A stretch of 64,000 bases of DNA from Lycorma delicatula (Eukaryota > Arthropoda > Insecta > Hemiptera > Fulgoridae). Shown here in pieces: positions 51,360 through 63,520 of the stretch. Each line of letters starts with the position of its first letter. Within the stretch, counting starts at the first letter, position 1. The notes beneath the pieces are model-generated. The model was not told where the DNA came from. It did no database searches and saw nothing but the letters and a program-made list of their open reading frames with translations. The translations under genes were made by a program, and so were the position numbers. The stretch is taken from the NCBI RefSeq assembly GCF_047948215.1, contig NC_134455.1:106286495-106350494 (forward strand). Reading direction: 5' to 3'.

Positions 51360-52400
51360 TTGAAAAGGCAGAAAACAAGATAGCAGTACTTTTCCATTGC
51401 GACGGAACAGCTGTTGGATGTTGGTATGTTGGGTTATATGACATTATGGTTAAGGATCTAATGATGGAATTTTTTTAAAGGAATAATTACGGTATGATTT
51501 TTCAAAATAAAAAATAGCTGTTCATCAGAATCAGATAGCATAATCTATGAATTCCCAATTTTTTATATCATTTTAGGTTTTTGTTTCTATTGGCAGTCAT
51601 CTGATATAAATGATCAATGCCTCTCATGAATTTATTATATTTAACCACAACCTCTGGTTTAAGGGTTTCACCCCCCTCACTTGCTCGGGATGCTGATCAT
51701 TTCGTTCCTAAATTCAGAACTGATCATAGTGATATTCCTTTTTTCCTTCCACTTCAACATGCAAACAGTATCATTTGAAAATAAGGCTTTTACTTCACCT
51801 TTTTTTAATTTTTTTTCAAATGACATCGGATGGATTCCCGTTTCAGTTTGATTTTAAGATACCTGTACTGCAAGATTTCCTTTCTAAAAGCTCATGGACC
51901 AGACCAACACTATTTTAGTAGTTGTCCATTAAAAGAGAGTGTCCATCGTCCAATTGTACCTCCATGAGCTTATATTTTCTGTGTGACGTAGACCACAAAC
52001 TTCTTTATCAGAAGCTCCAGTGTATACAATGCACCTTAATACAAAACCAGAAGGTTCTGTTTCTATATTTTTATTCTGCACCAATATCGCTTAACTTAAA
52101 TACAAAAAAGTAGTCTCTCCCTCCAGCGTACCTTCGACTCATCAGTGCATAAATTTTGTGTAGGGATTGGTTTGCTTGGCATCTTTTCCACCACCATCCC
52201 ATTCGGTGGTCCTAAAACATAAGACTGAATGTCGGTGCCACAAATGGCTACTGAGCCTCGAGCTGGTTGGAAGATATTTCTTAGTTTCATTCCCATCTGG
52301 CTGTGATACTAATTTCTTAGTATCATAGCCATTTTTGGACACATGGATTAGTCTTCATTTTTCAGTAAAAATTAAATTATGTTCCTTTTATTGTATCTGG
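51360..52400 (-). mobile_element. piggyBac-like transposase remnant
   Basis: Minus-strand pieces in order: PIPTQNLCTDESKVRWRERL ('..IDE....F.GR', first catalytic Asp), SGFVLRCIVYTGASDKE, SSWRYNWTMDTLF and GHSLLMDNYYNSVGLVHELL (second Asp, 'DN.F.S..L'), FRKEILQYRYLKIKLKRESI, and PEVVVKYNKFMRGIDHLYQM ('P..V..YN..M.GVD..DQ', where D of DQM is Y). Frames change often. Confidence 0.8.
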
Positions 52401-52735
52401 TTGCCTTCTTGTCTGTGAACCATGTACTTTGCTACTGGAATTAATTAATGATATTATACATATTATTGAACTATAACTGATTTTACAGTTTATCTCAGGC
52501 CACTAAATACCTTGGTCAATAAACAAAAAAAAATTTTGAAAGTAAAATAATAGGTAGTAGTAACATAAATATTCTTACCTTTGAAGAAAAGTAAAAAAAC
52601 TGAGCAAATTTTAAGACGTAATGAAATAATGAATTTTTCAAAACTTGTTTGCTGTGGATCAAAGTTACTTTTAAGCTTTAACATTAAATTAAAAGGTAAA
52701 TTTCAGAAATTGCACGTAATAGCGTTTCATTGCAG
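52401..52735. other. No gene recognised
   Basis: AT-rich stretch between piggyBac and LINE remnants. Confidence 0.4.
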
Positions 52736-52739
52736 GACT

Positions 52740-53940
52740 CTTTTTTTTTTTTTTGTCTTCAGTCATTTGATTGGTTTATGCAGCACTCAAGATTTCCTAT
52801 CTAGTGCCAGTTGTTTTACTCCAGTATGTCCCCTACCTCCTACATCTGTAACAATTTATTTTACATATTCCAAACATTGCATTTTTGCACAATTTTTCCC
52901 ATCTACCTGTACCTCCAATATCAAAGCAACTATTCCAGAATTCCTTAATATGTGTCCTGTAAGTCTGTCTCTTCTTTTAGCTATATTTTTCCAAATGCTT
53001 CTTTCTTCAACAATTTGCCACAACATCTTTTCATTTGTCACTTTATCCATCCATCTGATTTTTAACATTCTGTTATAGCCTTACATTTCAAAAGCTTCTA
53101 ATCTTTTCCTCTCAGGTACTCCGATCGTCCAAATTTCACTTTCATATAAAGCTACGCTCCATACATGTATTTTCAAAATGCTTTCCTGATGTTGAATTGA
53201 TTTTTGATGTAAGCAAATTATATTTCTGACTGAAAGCTCGTTTCGCCTGTGCTGTTCGGCATTTTATATCGCTCCTGTTTCATCCAACTTTAGTAATTTG
53301 ACTTCCAAAATAATAAAATTCTTTCAGCTCCATAATCATTTCTCTTCCTATTATATTCAGTGATCCATCTACTCTATATTTTCATGTGGTAGTTCTTGCG
53401 TAGGACATCATTCATGCCATTCATTATTTCTTCTAAATCTTTTTTACTCTCGGCTAGAGTTACTATATCATCAGCAAATCATAGCATCTTTATCTTTTCA
53501 CCTTCCACTGTTACTCTGGATTTAAACTGTTCTTTAACATCATTAACTGCTAATTTTATGTAAAGATTAAAAAGTAACGGGGATAGGGAACTTGTCCGAC
53601 TCCCTTTTTTATTACTGCTTCTTTCTTATGCTCTTCAATTATTACTGTTGCAGTTTGGTTTCTGTAAATGTTAGCAATTGTTCTTCTATCTCTACACTTG
53701 AACCCTAAATTTTCTAATATGCCTTTTCTAAGTCTATAAATGCCATGTATGTTCGTTTGTTTTTCTTATACTTCCTTCTACTATTAATCTGACCACCAAA
53801 AGTGCTTCCCTTGTCCCTATACTTTTCCTGGAACCCAACTGGTCTACTTCTAACACTTCTTCCACTTTCCTCTCAGTTCTTTCCTCTTAAACATTCCTCC
53901 TCCTCTCAATATTCTTGTACATATTCAATAATACCAGGTT
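52740..53940 (-). mobile_element. LINE of the 'KKAGADKCE' family, 3' half (second copy)
   Basis: Shares the tail and C-terminal coding region with the element at 30.04-32.28 kb: minus-strand MLKIRWMDKVTNEKMLWQIV, RRDRLTGHILRNSGIVALIL, an upstream RFADDIVTLAES-like box near 53470, and a motif A-like region at about 53720-53750. Starts (minus 3' end) with the same TTTGTCTTCAGTCA tail sequence preceded by a T-run, i.e. poly(A) on the minus strand. Confidence 0.85.
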
Positions 53941-54856
53941 TGTATACTTTTTATAAACTGTTCCATTGTTAATTATTAAATCTAGTGATTGTATCCCTTT
54001 TTTAAACCTGTCTCAGGCTACAATTAATTTAATTGGTAAGGATGTTAAGCTGTCACATACTGTACACCTATTACTTAATCACAAGACTTTGAAGAATCTT
54101 TTAATACTGTTAATCTTATGATTATCTCCCATCAGCTAAGTGGTATGTTGTGATATTACAATAACAAATACTTTTAGGCTGTTGTGAAAAATAGTTATCA
54201 GGAAAAATTAGTTTCTATTCCCATGCTGCATTGTAAGAAAAATTAAATATTTAAAGCAGTTTAAATATCTCCTGCTTCAGTATTGCTCTCAAAAGTAACC
54301 ATTAACAAACTTGCTAATTCTCATACTTAACTATAGCAGAACGGCATGAAAAAATGTAAATTAACAGAAGAAGTAGGTACTATTTTTGTTATATACGAAT
54401 ACTGTCGAAAAAGTTTTCTTTATATTTAAATGTAAAAAAAGACAAACAATTTAACCTATTCATTTAACAATTCAAATATTATTTGATTTTATACAATACT
54501 GTGTATGCTTCTAAAGCACCATCCATTGTGATCTGGCAGTTTCAGCTAGAGTGCTTTTGTTGTCTAGCATAATTTTTGTAACACTCGTTATCATAATGTT
54601 ATGAATATTTCACAGAGCAAAAGTTTAGAACTACTTTTATCATGATGTTAAATAAAGGAGACCACTTCAAAAATCACTATCAAGATTAAAAAATAATAAA
54701 ATTGAATCATCTAAATTTTGATTTTGTGTACAATTAAAAATCATGTACTTTGTAACCCTTAATTTAAACTGAAACTGAAAGGAAAAGTATTATTTTTGAT
54801 GTAAAAGTACAGGAAGGCAAAAAATGGTGCCTGCTTGAAAATAGCTATTGTAAAGA

Positions 54857-54860
<4 letters not shown>
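53941..54860. other. No gene recognised, AT-rich
   Basis: No ORF, exon or known repeat seen. Confidence 0.45.

Positions 54861-54864
<4 letters not shown>

Positions 54865-54889
<25 letters not shown>
54865..54889. repeat. (TG)n microsatellite
   Basis: About 12 TG units flanked by TATA/TGTA runs. Confidence 0.95.
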
Positions 54890-54984
54890 ATGTATATGTA
54901 TAATCTCCGACCAGTTTTCCAATTACTGCCAGGTCTGAGTGTATGCAAAGAAAGGCAAACATAATAATTACTGCTACCAGCTTG

Positions 54985-55112
54985 CTAGGCCTGTGTAAAT
55001 GTACTAGTAAACATGTAGTCAGGAACAGACTCGGGTTGACCACTCCTGAGACGTGACTCAAACCTTAGAACTTTCGACTTCAAAAATCAGCTGATTTTGC
55101 AATGATGAGTTT
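54985..55112 (-). mobile_element. tRNA-derived SINE, copy F (diverged)
   Basis: Keeps GTAGTC, a diverged TTGACCACTCCTGAGACGTG, then a large internal gap, then AGAACTTTCGACTTC and AATCAGCTGATTTTG of the tRNA-like head. Same orientation as the other copies. It is the oldest-looking copy and lacks the middle of the body. Confidence 0.65.
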
Positions 55113-55739
55113 AACTGCTACATAAGTGATTCACAACCTTTTTATCTCCACGACACCCAAAAAGTAAAAAATGTATACAGTATAACAAATATTTTACAAC
55201 CCCCCCCTCCCACAAACCATAATTAAATGGAACTTTGTTAAAACTATTTAGCTGTGTTGATAGCAATGGATATGTGAACATGCATCTATCAAGTGTACAA
55301 ACTGAACAATTTACAGTTTCCAGCCTTATGTATACATGCTCCTTGTAATTTGATCTGCTTACATAATATTCGCTATGGGAGCATTATTTTCAAACATACA
55401 TATAATACGTTTCAACATGTAATGCTCTTAGCAGTATAAAAGAGGCATAAGGGCTTGCAGAATGTCAGTTTTTTAGTTTCAAGTGTGAAGTTTGCATCTG
55501 TTGCCTTTGTTTAAGTTTTTAAAAGCACAGTTTTATTGAAAATAGTAATAATTGAGTTTTCAGTTGTTTAGCGTACAGTCAAATACTGTAACTGGTTTTT
55601 TTTTGTCAAATAGATTCATATGCAAAATGGATAAATTTGTGAAAAAACAAAGTTAGCCATCTTACATCCAGTGCATTGACTAGTAAAAAGACAATTGTAC
55701 AATGAAATTTATTTAAATTATGTTTTATCTCATTGGATG

Positions 55740-57100
55740 GAAACCGATAACATTATCGGTGAAGTCCTCTTCGATAAAAGCACGAAGCCATCAAAATTAA
55801 TTCAACACTTGGAAACTAAACATCCGGATCATAAAACAAACTATTGGAATTTTTCATAGAAAATCAACAAGCTTCTATTTGAAAATCAAGCCATTATGAT
55901 AAAAAGTATACTTGAAGCATCTTATCTTATGGAGTAGCTAAGATATATAAACCCCATACAATCCCAGTAAACCTCAGATTGCTTGCTGCAATTGCATGGT
56001 CAGTGTTTTAATGGGGTAGAAGAAGCAAAAATAGGAAAATCCGCTTGGAAATCAAGGTGAATCGATGTCATAGTGATAGTGCAAAGGTGAAAACAAGAAA
56101 GATCAGTGGATTTCTGAAAAAATTAAAAGATCGTCTTAACAAAGGGCAAAATAGATTCACTGCTTCCTTCAGAGACATGCTCTTGCCACAAAAAAATATG
56201 CCTGAAAATTACAAACAAATTCTTTGTAAAGCTATAAAAATGGTTTAAAAGTCAACCGTTACAAAATAGGCTGTTTGCTAAATTATGCGATGAAATAGAC
56301 GAAAAGAAAACTCTTTTCCATACAGAAGTCAGATGGTTATCACAGTTATTGGAATTGCAAGATGGAATTAATATTTTTCCAGAGTAAACATATGACTTTT
56401 TTTACAGAAAAGTGAGTAAATGTTGCTGTTGGCTTACTTAGCTGATTTTTTTTTGCATTTAAACTACTTGAATGTGAATTTAACAAGGATATGAGAAAAA
56501 TATTTTGTTAATGACAGGCAAAGTTCATACTCTCATTAAGTTTGATATTCGGATTATTCGCCTTCAAAGCAAAAATTTTAATGTTTCCACTAATTTCTGA
56601 TTATATTCTGAAAGTGAAACAACAAATTTATTTTCAGTAGACAAAACCCTTCAGTCTTCCAAATTTGGATGATTTTGTATGAGTATGTGAAATTGAAATG
56701 ATAGATATTCATCAATACTGTAAAATGCAATCGGCTAATGTTTAATGAAACTTTTGAAGAGTATTTAAAGAAAACTATCTTGAATTCCTATTGATATGAA
56801 AAATTCCATTCCGGAGCCCTTACAATGAAAAAGAATTTTTGATAGAACTATCTTGTGATAGGAGGATTGAAAATGGAATTTAGTAAATTAGAGTTATGTG
56901 AATTATTGCTACAGGTTAAAAATAAATATCCATTGCTGACCAGAAAAGCATTTTTTTAATTCTATTTTCTACCACTTTTCTTTGCGAAACAGGATTTTCT
57001 ACTATGTTGACAGTAAAAAAAAAAAGAGATTAATTTTGTAATAAAGTACCTCGACCTAAATATACCTTTAAATTAAGTTCAGCCGAACCAGATATCTCCT
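55740..57100 (+). pseudogene. hAT/ZBED-like transposase remnant
   Basis: Readable in several frames; many stops. BED-type zinc-finger end at about 55785-55835, DDE-core pieces at 56060-56390 including the conserved Trp of EVRWLS, and the C-terminal hAT block at 56870-57010. The first catalytic Asp region (LDEST-like) is missing, probably by deletion around 55990. Confidence 0.72.
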
Positions 57101-57109
57101 GCCTTTATT

Positions 57110-58100
57110 CATCATTACTTTATGTTAACAGATATTACAATAACTGGACATTTTATAAAAGGTGTTAAAAATAAACTTCTCGAACATAAATACAGCACTG
57201 CATACATTTCAATTTGTTTTCAAATACTTTGACCAGCTGATGTACTGGAATGTCTCGTACATATGCTGTTATTGCATTTTTTAGTTCAATCACCTGTCAA
57301 ACATGCAGTACACTGCATGTTTTGCTGCCCCCATAGAAAGTAATCTGGGGAAGTCCAATCAAGCGATTGTGCAAGCCACAAACACCTCTAAATGATTAAT
57401 TCACCAAAGACATTCGTTGAACATCATTGACCTGTTAGCTGTGGCACAATCTTGTTGGAACCAACCATGATTGATTTCCATTTCTGTTAACTGACTAATG
57501 AAGTTGGTTAAAACAGCACAGTAAGGATCACTATTAACTGTTTTCAAAAAAGATTGGACCCACAATGCGCGTTCTACTCACACTGACCTAGACTCTTAAT
57601 TTTTGCTTTGTGTAGATCATAGGGGTTAGTTGTCAACCACAGTCGTGTATTTTGTGAATTAATATACCCTCCCTGATGAAACCACAATTTATTTGTAAAA
57701 AAAGTAATGTTGAGGATACCTATGTGTTTGGTCAATTAAATGTTTAAACCACTGACAATAATTTAGTCTTTTGGCATGATCTTTATATGCAGGTTTCAGT
57801 TTTTGAACACACATTACTTTGTACGGGAAAAGTTTCACTTCTTTTCTTACAGATTTATATGTAGTAGCAAGTCCAATATATTGCTGCTATGACAACTTAT
57901 GCATTGACTTTGAATTTTCAACCATAGCATTTAAAATATCAATTTTGTTTAGGTGGTCTTTCACTTCAATCAGTGTCTTCAATAGAATTCAAAATGCATT
58001 GGGGTGAGGATCAGAAGTATAACTTTTCAGAAAACTTGTGCTTCACTAAATCAGTATACTTTGTCACTTTCATGAAAGACCTATTCAACAAGAAAAATGT
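57110..58100 (-). mobile_element. IS630/Tc1-like element nested in the hAT remnant
   Basis: Minus-strand pieces: a third-Asp region (NRLIGLPQ in one frame, DYFLWG-like in another at about 57350), then VIELKNAITAYVRDIPVHQL and VKVFENKLKCMQCC ('V...F..RL..C'). Further upstream, WFQQDCATAN-like sequence lies near 57440-57460 and a DEA.F-type first-Asp region near 57690. Belongs to the same broad group as the fragment at 7.95-8.31 kb. Confidence 0.65.
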
Positions 58101-58631
58101 GTTTCGTGCAACTATTGATCTGATAAATGAAGCACACTAAATCACAACACAACAACTAACTTGGTTTATCATTGAGCAACACAATGCAAAACATAATTTT
58201 AAAGCATACTGCACAGCGACTTTTTCAACGCATTGTAGTTTGAGAACTGTTGATGTAGACACACATGCACACACTATTTCTTAACCTATCTTGAAAACTT
58301 ATAATGAAATTTTCAAAATAACTTTCTCTAAAAATACTCTAAAGATCATAAAAATTGGTAAATCTAGCGAAGAACAAGTGTGAACATAAATTAAAAAAAA
58401 TACATATGTGTTAAATTGAGAACCTGTTTCTTTTTTAAAAGTCTGTTTGTAATTCAATTGTGAAGAAAGTAAAAATTTTGTAAAAAGAATGTATCAGTTT
58501 GCAACTCAAATAAAATTGTTATGTTTGACTACTATGAGTTACAATCTTTTCAAGATGAAATCTTATATTGAAAAATATATTTCCTGTGTTCATTAAAATA
58601 CTATGGATAGGCTCTGTACAGATATACAGTC

Positions 58632-58670
<39 letters not shown>
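58632..58670. repeat. Compound (TA)n(TG)n microsatellite
   Basis: About 12 TA units followed by about 7 GT units. Confidence 0.95.
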
Positions 58671-58750
58671 TGTTTTTATCTTTATAAGTAACTAAAAATT
58701 AACGGCAAAAAAACCACAATTGTAGATTAATTTTTCAGTATGCAATTCTG

Positions 58751-58796
58751 ATATAATTTATTTTCAAACCACTATATAATTTATTTTCAAACCACT
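58751..58796. repeat. Perfect 23-bp tandem duplication
   Basis: ATATAATTTATTTTCAAACC followed by ACT, twice in a row (58751-58773 and 58774-58796). Confidence 0.95.
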
Positions 58797-59989
58797 AAAA
58801 CAAGCTGAAAACATTGTAAATTATTTTTACATTAAATAAACATATTGAGGTATTATTTTTTCATTATTGTTGCTTAGTGGCACATGTAACAACAGTACTG
58901 ATAATTAAAATTTTAATAAAATATTAGAAAGCATTTTGTTTAAATTAACATAAATTATTTTTTTTTAGCTTCTCAGTAACTATTAGATATAGTTTCAGTC
59001 AGTAAATCACTTTGTTACCTTTATTACATTTTTGTTACTATCTCATGTCTTTTTTTTAAATCATAACATTCCCCCCTATTATAATAATGACAAGTATAAA
59101 AATTAGTAATAATATTAATATGGAAAATAGTTAAAATTAAATAATGTAACTACAGTCACAGCAGAACAGAAAGTCATAGAATAGTTCAGTATGGAAAATA
59201 GAAAGCTGAAAATTACATTGTACTTAATATTGTTTTTAAAATTAATACTAATTATTTTTTAATGGATAATTTGTTTTCATAATAGTTAATAGAAGACATA
59301 TGAGATTGAAGGAAATATAAGAATGGCAATTCAGTGTTATTTCATACAATACTAAACCACTGGTTGACAAAGAATTGCTGTCATAACAAGTAATTTTAAA
59401 GCACATGGCACTAATAAGGTAATTAGCTGATAAGCTGATTTTATTTGATCAGACATGAATGTATGCATCTAAGTGTGGTAAAACACCTGTTAACAGTTTC
59501 AGGGAAAAATAAACTAGATATTGACATATAAGTGGCAACATTGTAGCTTTTATTAATCTATTCACTGAAACTGAACTAGATGCAAATTTTCACAATAATC
59601 TATCATAGCATTCCTTTTCAGACATACCTTGTATGAATCCAAATCTTTATAAAAACATATTTTTCCATAAATATCTTGCTAGCCTGTAGCACTGCTTATT
59701 TAATTCTCTAAAATGCTTTAAAAATCAAAATTACTATGTCATTATAACTTTTCATAACTTGTTATAACAAGTAATTTCAAAACACACTGCACTACCAATA
59801 TAATGAAAAACTATCATTATGAATCAAGGTTGCGGTAAGTTAAAAAAATATCACTTTTTGACATACAAGTTATTTAGACAGTAGATGACCTGCACTGTAG
59901 CCACTTGTCACTATCTCAGTGCAATTTGCTTTTTAGCTTTGTTAGTGAAAAGAGGTTGTGATATCACTATGTTCAAATACTGAATACTA

Positions 59990-60930
59990 AGCAGTTTTAC
60001 ACTTTGTTAAATGTTGAGTGGGAATGACTCCCTAGCTTGGAGAGTAATGTCCTCATCTTACAATAATATTTAGGTGATACTGAGAGTTTGAGAGGAAACT
60101 TTTGGCCTTGAGGACTCTCAAAGGTCAGACTGACCATCTTTGTGACCTATCACCAAATAGAGGAGTCCTTTGACGTTAATGCACCAGCAATTCATGCTAT
60201 TCTACACGATCACCTCCAAGTTAAAATGCTTTGTACCCTTTGTGTGCTGCTTAACTGGACTAATGATCAAATAGCACATCATGTTTTATGGTGTTCTGAA
60301 ATGTTGAAAATGGGAAATCTTCCCATGTTAACAGTATTGTGACAGGTGATGAAACTTGGCTGTACTATGATGTCGTGACCAACACTCGGAACAAATTATG
60401 GGTGTTCAAAGATGAGGAGATCACTGTGGCTGTTAGAAAAATCAGATCAGTGAAGAAGGGAATGGTGGTCTTATTTTTTAGAGTGAGAAGAGTTTTAGAG
60501 CAAGTTATGTAAGAAAGTTAAAAGGAAGTGGTGTACCAAGGAATATCTGCCTAGTTGTTGACATTTTCAAGAAGCTACACCCAAATTCAAGGATGGACTC
60601 ATGGTTACTTCACCATGATAATGCTCCAAAGTTTGCTCTGAGTATTTGGCCAGCAATAAAATGAAAACTATTAGAGCACCCTTCATAGTCTTGATCTTGC
60701 TCTGTATGACTGTGCTGTTTCCGCAAGTGAAAAACAGACTGAAAGAGAGATATTTTAAGAGTTAGGTGACTCCTGAGGGCTTGGGATGACTAGTGTGCCC
60801 AGATCTCTGACAAAACATGACAGGGTTTTTTGGAAGGATGAAGAAGTGTATAATGTATGGTGAAATTATTTTGAAAAATTATAAAAAATAGTCATAATGC
60901 AAAACTTTCATAGTGTCCTTTGTACATTTA
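59990..60930 (+). mobile_element. mariner element (SETMAR-like transposase), decayed
   Basis: Plus-strand: TYHQIEESFDVNAPAIHAIL then HDHLQVKMLCTLC ('VTY.QIE..L....AIH.IL..HL..RK.CA.WVP'), VTGDETWLYYD (first Asp, about 60350), NKLWVFKDEE-like, VVLFFR, ATPKFKDGLM, LLHHDNAPKFAL (second Asp, about 60610) and LHSLDLALYDCAVS where SPDLAPCDF is expected (third Asp present as YDC). Frames shift at least four times. Ends not determined. Confidence 0.82.
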
Positions 60931-61260
60931 GAAAAAAAACTGAGAAGGTAGAAACACAAAGCTGTGACTAATACACTTTAATAGCATGAGAAACATCTTG
61001 GAGAGGAGAGAATGTGTGAGAAGTAATGGGTTGGCATACCATCAGACTTTACTTTTAAGGCCGCAAAGCACCACTTTAGTCAGAATAATTCAAATCTTTT
61101 TTGCCGATCTTTTGGCCTTTAAGTTCTTAGCTTTTACTTTCTCCCAATATTTAGTCATTCTTTAATGATCTTGCTTTACGAAACTCTTCTGAATAAACCC
61201 TTTTTGTATAATTAAAAGTTCTTACTTTAAAGTTGGTATTCAGATCTTTAATAACAAATT

Positions 61261-61641
61261 TTAATTTTTCGTATTTATTAAGTAAATCTTCGTAATCAAA
61301 TTTAATTCTTGCATGTCTTCTTTAATTTCTTTGATCCATAATGGCGGATTTTTTAAAGACCAAAATTGATCGATAATTCTCTTAGTAATCCTATCCTGCG
61401 GTAATCTTAACAAGTGTGCACAGAAAGAAATTCGCTTCTTTTTCATAGTATCAATTAAGGATTCCAAGTTTTCGTACAGAAATATATTAGGCAATAATCT
61501 GTACTGATTTTCGCGTTTATATTTTTTGTTTATGCAGGTTCTAAGAATCCTGCATCCAACTTTAAGCAAAGGTTCAGAACTATTTTTCTGATTTAATTTA
61601 AATAAAGTCTCGCTCGCGTAAGTAATTACTGGTTTAACCAC
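61261..61641 (-). pseudogene. LINE C-terminal domain
   Basis: 126 open codons: VKPVITYASETLFKLNQKNS, CRILRTCINKKYKREN, and KKRISFCAHLLRLPQDRITK with LWIKEIKEDMQEL. Homologous to plus-strand 43.49-43.95 kb, which reads KKRISFFGHLIRTPETRLSR at the same place. Confidence 0.88.
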
Positions 61642-61918
61642 AGTTTTGTAATGTCTAATTTTAGTATTAATCGAAAGCGTTTTTTTGTTGTAAGTATTTT
61701 TGATTACTTGTAGTACTTCAAATAATCTATTAAGTCTTCAGTCCAATTTTGTTTTTCTTTACAATTACAAGTAATGACTCTCCAAGATATTTAAATTTTT
61801 CTACAAGTTCTGCTTTGCTTCCATTAATATTCACAGAATTAATAACTACAGTATCTATAGCCATCATTTTAGTCTTTTCGTAAGAAATTTTATTCGCAAG
61901 TTCTTCTATACTTGTTAT

Positions 61919-62341
61919 TTATATTCTGGCTTTTGCGATACTATTAGCTAATAAAGCTAAGTCGTCGGCAAATCCTAGGCAATTTAAATTTAAATTATCT
62001 CTTTTGTATCCTATGTGAATATTTTTTGGATTAATTTTAAACCATTTGCACATCCGAAATTCTAGTGGACAATTAAATAATAAAGGCGAAAGTCCGTCGC
62101 CTTGTCTAAGACCGGATTTTATGTAATAAGATTCGGAAAATTCGTCACGAAACTTCACTTTAGATTTTGTATTTGTCAATGTTAAACCGATCATATTTAC
62201 CAATTTAGCATCCAATCCGAGATTTCTCAGAATTTTTAACATCGAAGGTCTATGTATGCAATCGTACGCTTTTTTGAAATCAATAAAAGAAATAATCATC
62301 TGTTTTTGCTTTCTATTATAAATATCTATAAGTAATTTCAA
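61919..62341 (-). pseudogene. LINE reverse transcriptase, palm
   Basis: 140 open codons with motif A IISFIDFKKAYDCIHR, motif B SGLRQGDGLSPLLFNCPLEF and motif C NCLGFADDLALLANS, all catalytic Asp residues present. One of the most intact RT cores in the window. Confidence 0.9.
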
Positions 62342-62592
62342 AGTAATAATTTGATCTGGACAACTGCGCCAAGGCCACCTTGGTAATCGCCTAGCTCGCT
62401 TTCTAGTTGGTACTTAATTCTGTTGTAAATAATTCTAGATAAAATTTTATACGTACAATCCAATAAAGAAATTCCACGATAATTGTCCGGATTTGTCTTG
62501 TCGCCTTTTTTGTGTAAAGGATGTATAATAGCTGTCGTCCAATGTTCTGGAAGTTTTTCGGATTCCCAAATTTTAACCAGAGAATTATGCAA
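62338..62592 (-). pseudogene. LINE reverse transcriptase, fingers
   Basis: 84 open codons: SEKLPEHWTTAIIHPLHKKG, NPDNYRGISLLDCTYKILSR and LESELGDYQGG ('L...QGGFR.GRS'), after which the frame is lost. Confidence 0.88.
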
Positions 62593-62899
62593 ATTTTTAG
62601 TATTGGTAAAATAAAATGTGATATTTGCAATATATTTTTAGAAATAATTAGATAAATATCAAATTAATAAATCTAGGAATAGATTTTTTAATGAGTATAC
62701 ATAAAGTTTATTTTATTGATTATACAAACTAAAATAACAGAGATTGCACCATTTAGTGGTAAGATAATGTAATGTTGTTTAAAACACAGGAAATGTTGGG
62801 TTAATCTGTACAATTAAATTACCATGATTATGATTAACTAGATTCCTTTACCATTTATTGAAATTTTATGAAGCTAGTGTAAATTTTTCTTTACAACTT

Positions 62900-63520
62900 T
62901 GTAACTGGGTAAACAATATGGCTGAAATTAAGAGCACAGAGCAGATGAGACTTATGGGATGCTGTAGAAACCAAGACACAATCATCACCGTGGGCTAGGA
63001 AAAGAACCATCCTGACCAAAGAAATTTGCATGAGTTGGTCAAACATGAAAATGATGGTAGTGATTTTTTTTTTTGGACTAAAAAGGCTCAGTCCATTATG
63101 AATTTATTCCATGTGTCAGGCATAAATAATATTTTTACATTAAAGTTTTATGGCATTTGAGGGATCCTGTATGAAAAAAATTGGTCTGAACTGTAGGAAA
63201 ATAAGGGTTGGATGTTGCATCATAACAACCCAGCTCACAATCCACTTCTTATCTGCTATTATCCAACAAAACAGTTTTCACCCTATTCTCTATTATACTT
63301 TTTCTTGTTTTTAAAATTGAAGCTATCCTTAAAAAGTAATTATCTTCAAACTATAAATGATGCTGAGGAAAGTGTGATACAATAGTGCTAAAATCCCCAA
63401 AAACATGTTACAGGAAATATTACATAAATGTATAAAAGTTGGGAGCAGTGTACTGCTTGCAACAGGGATTTAAGGCAGTAAGACTATCTACAGCTATAAA
63501 TGCATTAATAAAATTTTTAT
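62900..63520 (+). mobile_element. mariner fragment (transposase C-terminal half)
   Basis: Plus-strand: GWMLHHNNPAHNPLLIC-like second-Asp block (Asp replaced by Asn), SLLYFFLFLKLKLSLKSNY ('LFPKLK..LKG..F'), TINDAEESVIQ, and KSWEQCTACNRDLR where intact copies have 'RWE.C....G.YFEG'. The region of the third Asp is disrupted. N-terminal half absent. Confidence 0.72.

Larger units (their letters stand above)
55120..58262 (+). mobile_element. hAT-type element (ZBED5/SCAND3-like), decayed, with a nested transposon
   Basis: The left end TAAGTGATTCACAACCTTTT resembles hAT ends ('CAGTG.TTCTCAAC'), and near 58237-58256 TAGTTTGAGAACTGTTGATG reads as an inverted counterpart. Plus-strand coding remains run 55740-57100: KLIQHLETKHPDHKTN (BED-finger H..H), QPLQNRLFAKLCDEIDEK and LFHTEVRWLSQLLEL ('LLLHTEVRWLSRG'), and STTFLCETGFSTMLTVKKKK (hAT dimerisation motif). 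An unrelated minus-strand transposase occupies about 57110-58100. Confidence 0.72.
58263..59985. other. No gene recognised, AT-rich
   Basis: Contains a TA/TG microsatellite, a 23-bp tandem duplication, and two diverged copies of a short motif (AAGTAATTTTAAAGCACATG near 59390, AAGTAATTTCAAAACACACT near 59770). Confidence 0.45.
61030..62640 (-). mobile_element. LINE of the 'LHKKGDK' family, RT to 3' end
   Basis: Minus-strand order: RT fingers (62592-62338), RT palm with motifs A-C (62341-61919), thumb in mixed frames, and C terminus (61641-61261), ending near 61030. All three catalytic boxes are intact. The same C terminus occurs at 43.45-44.12 kb. The 5' part (endonuclease) is absent; a frameshift lies at about 62340. 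Confidence 0.88.
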
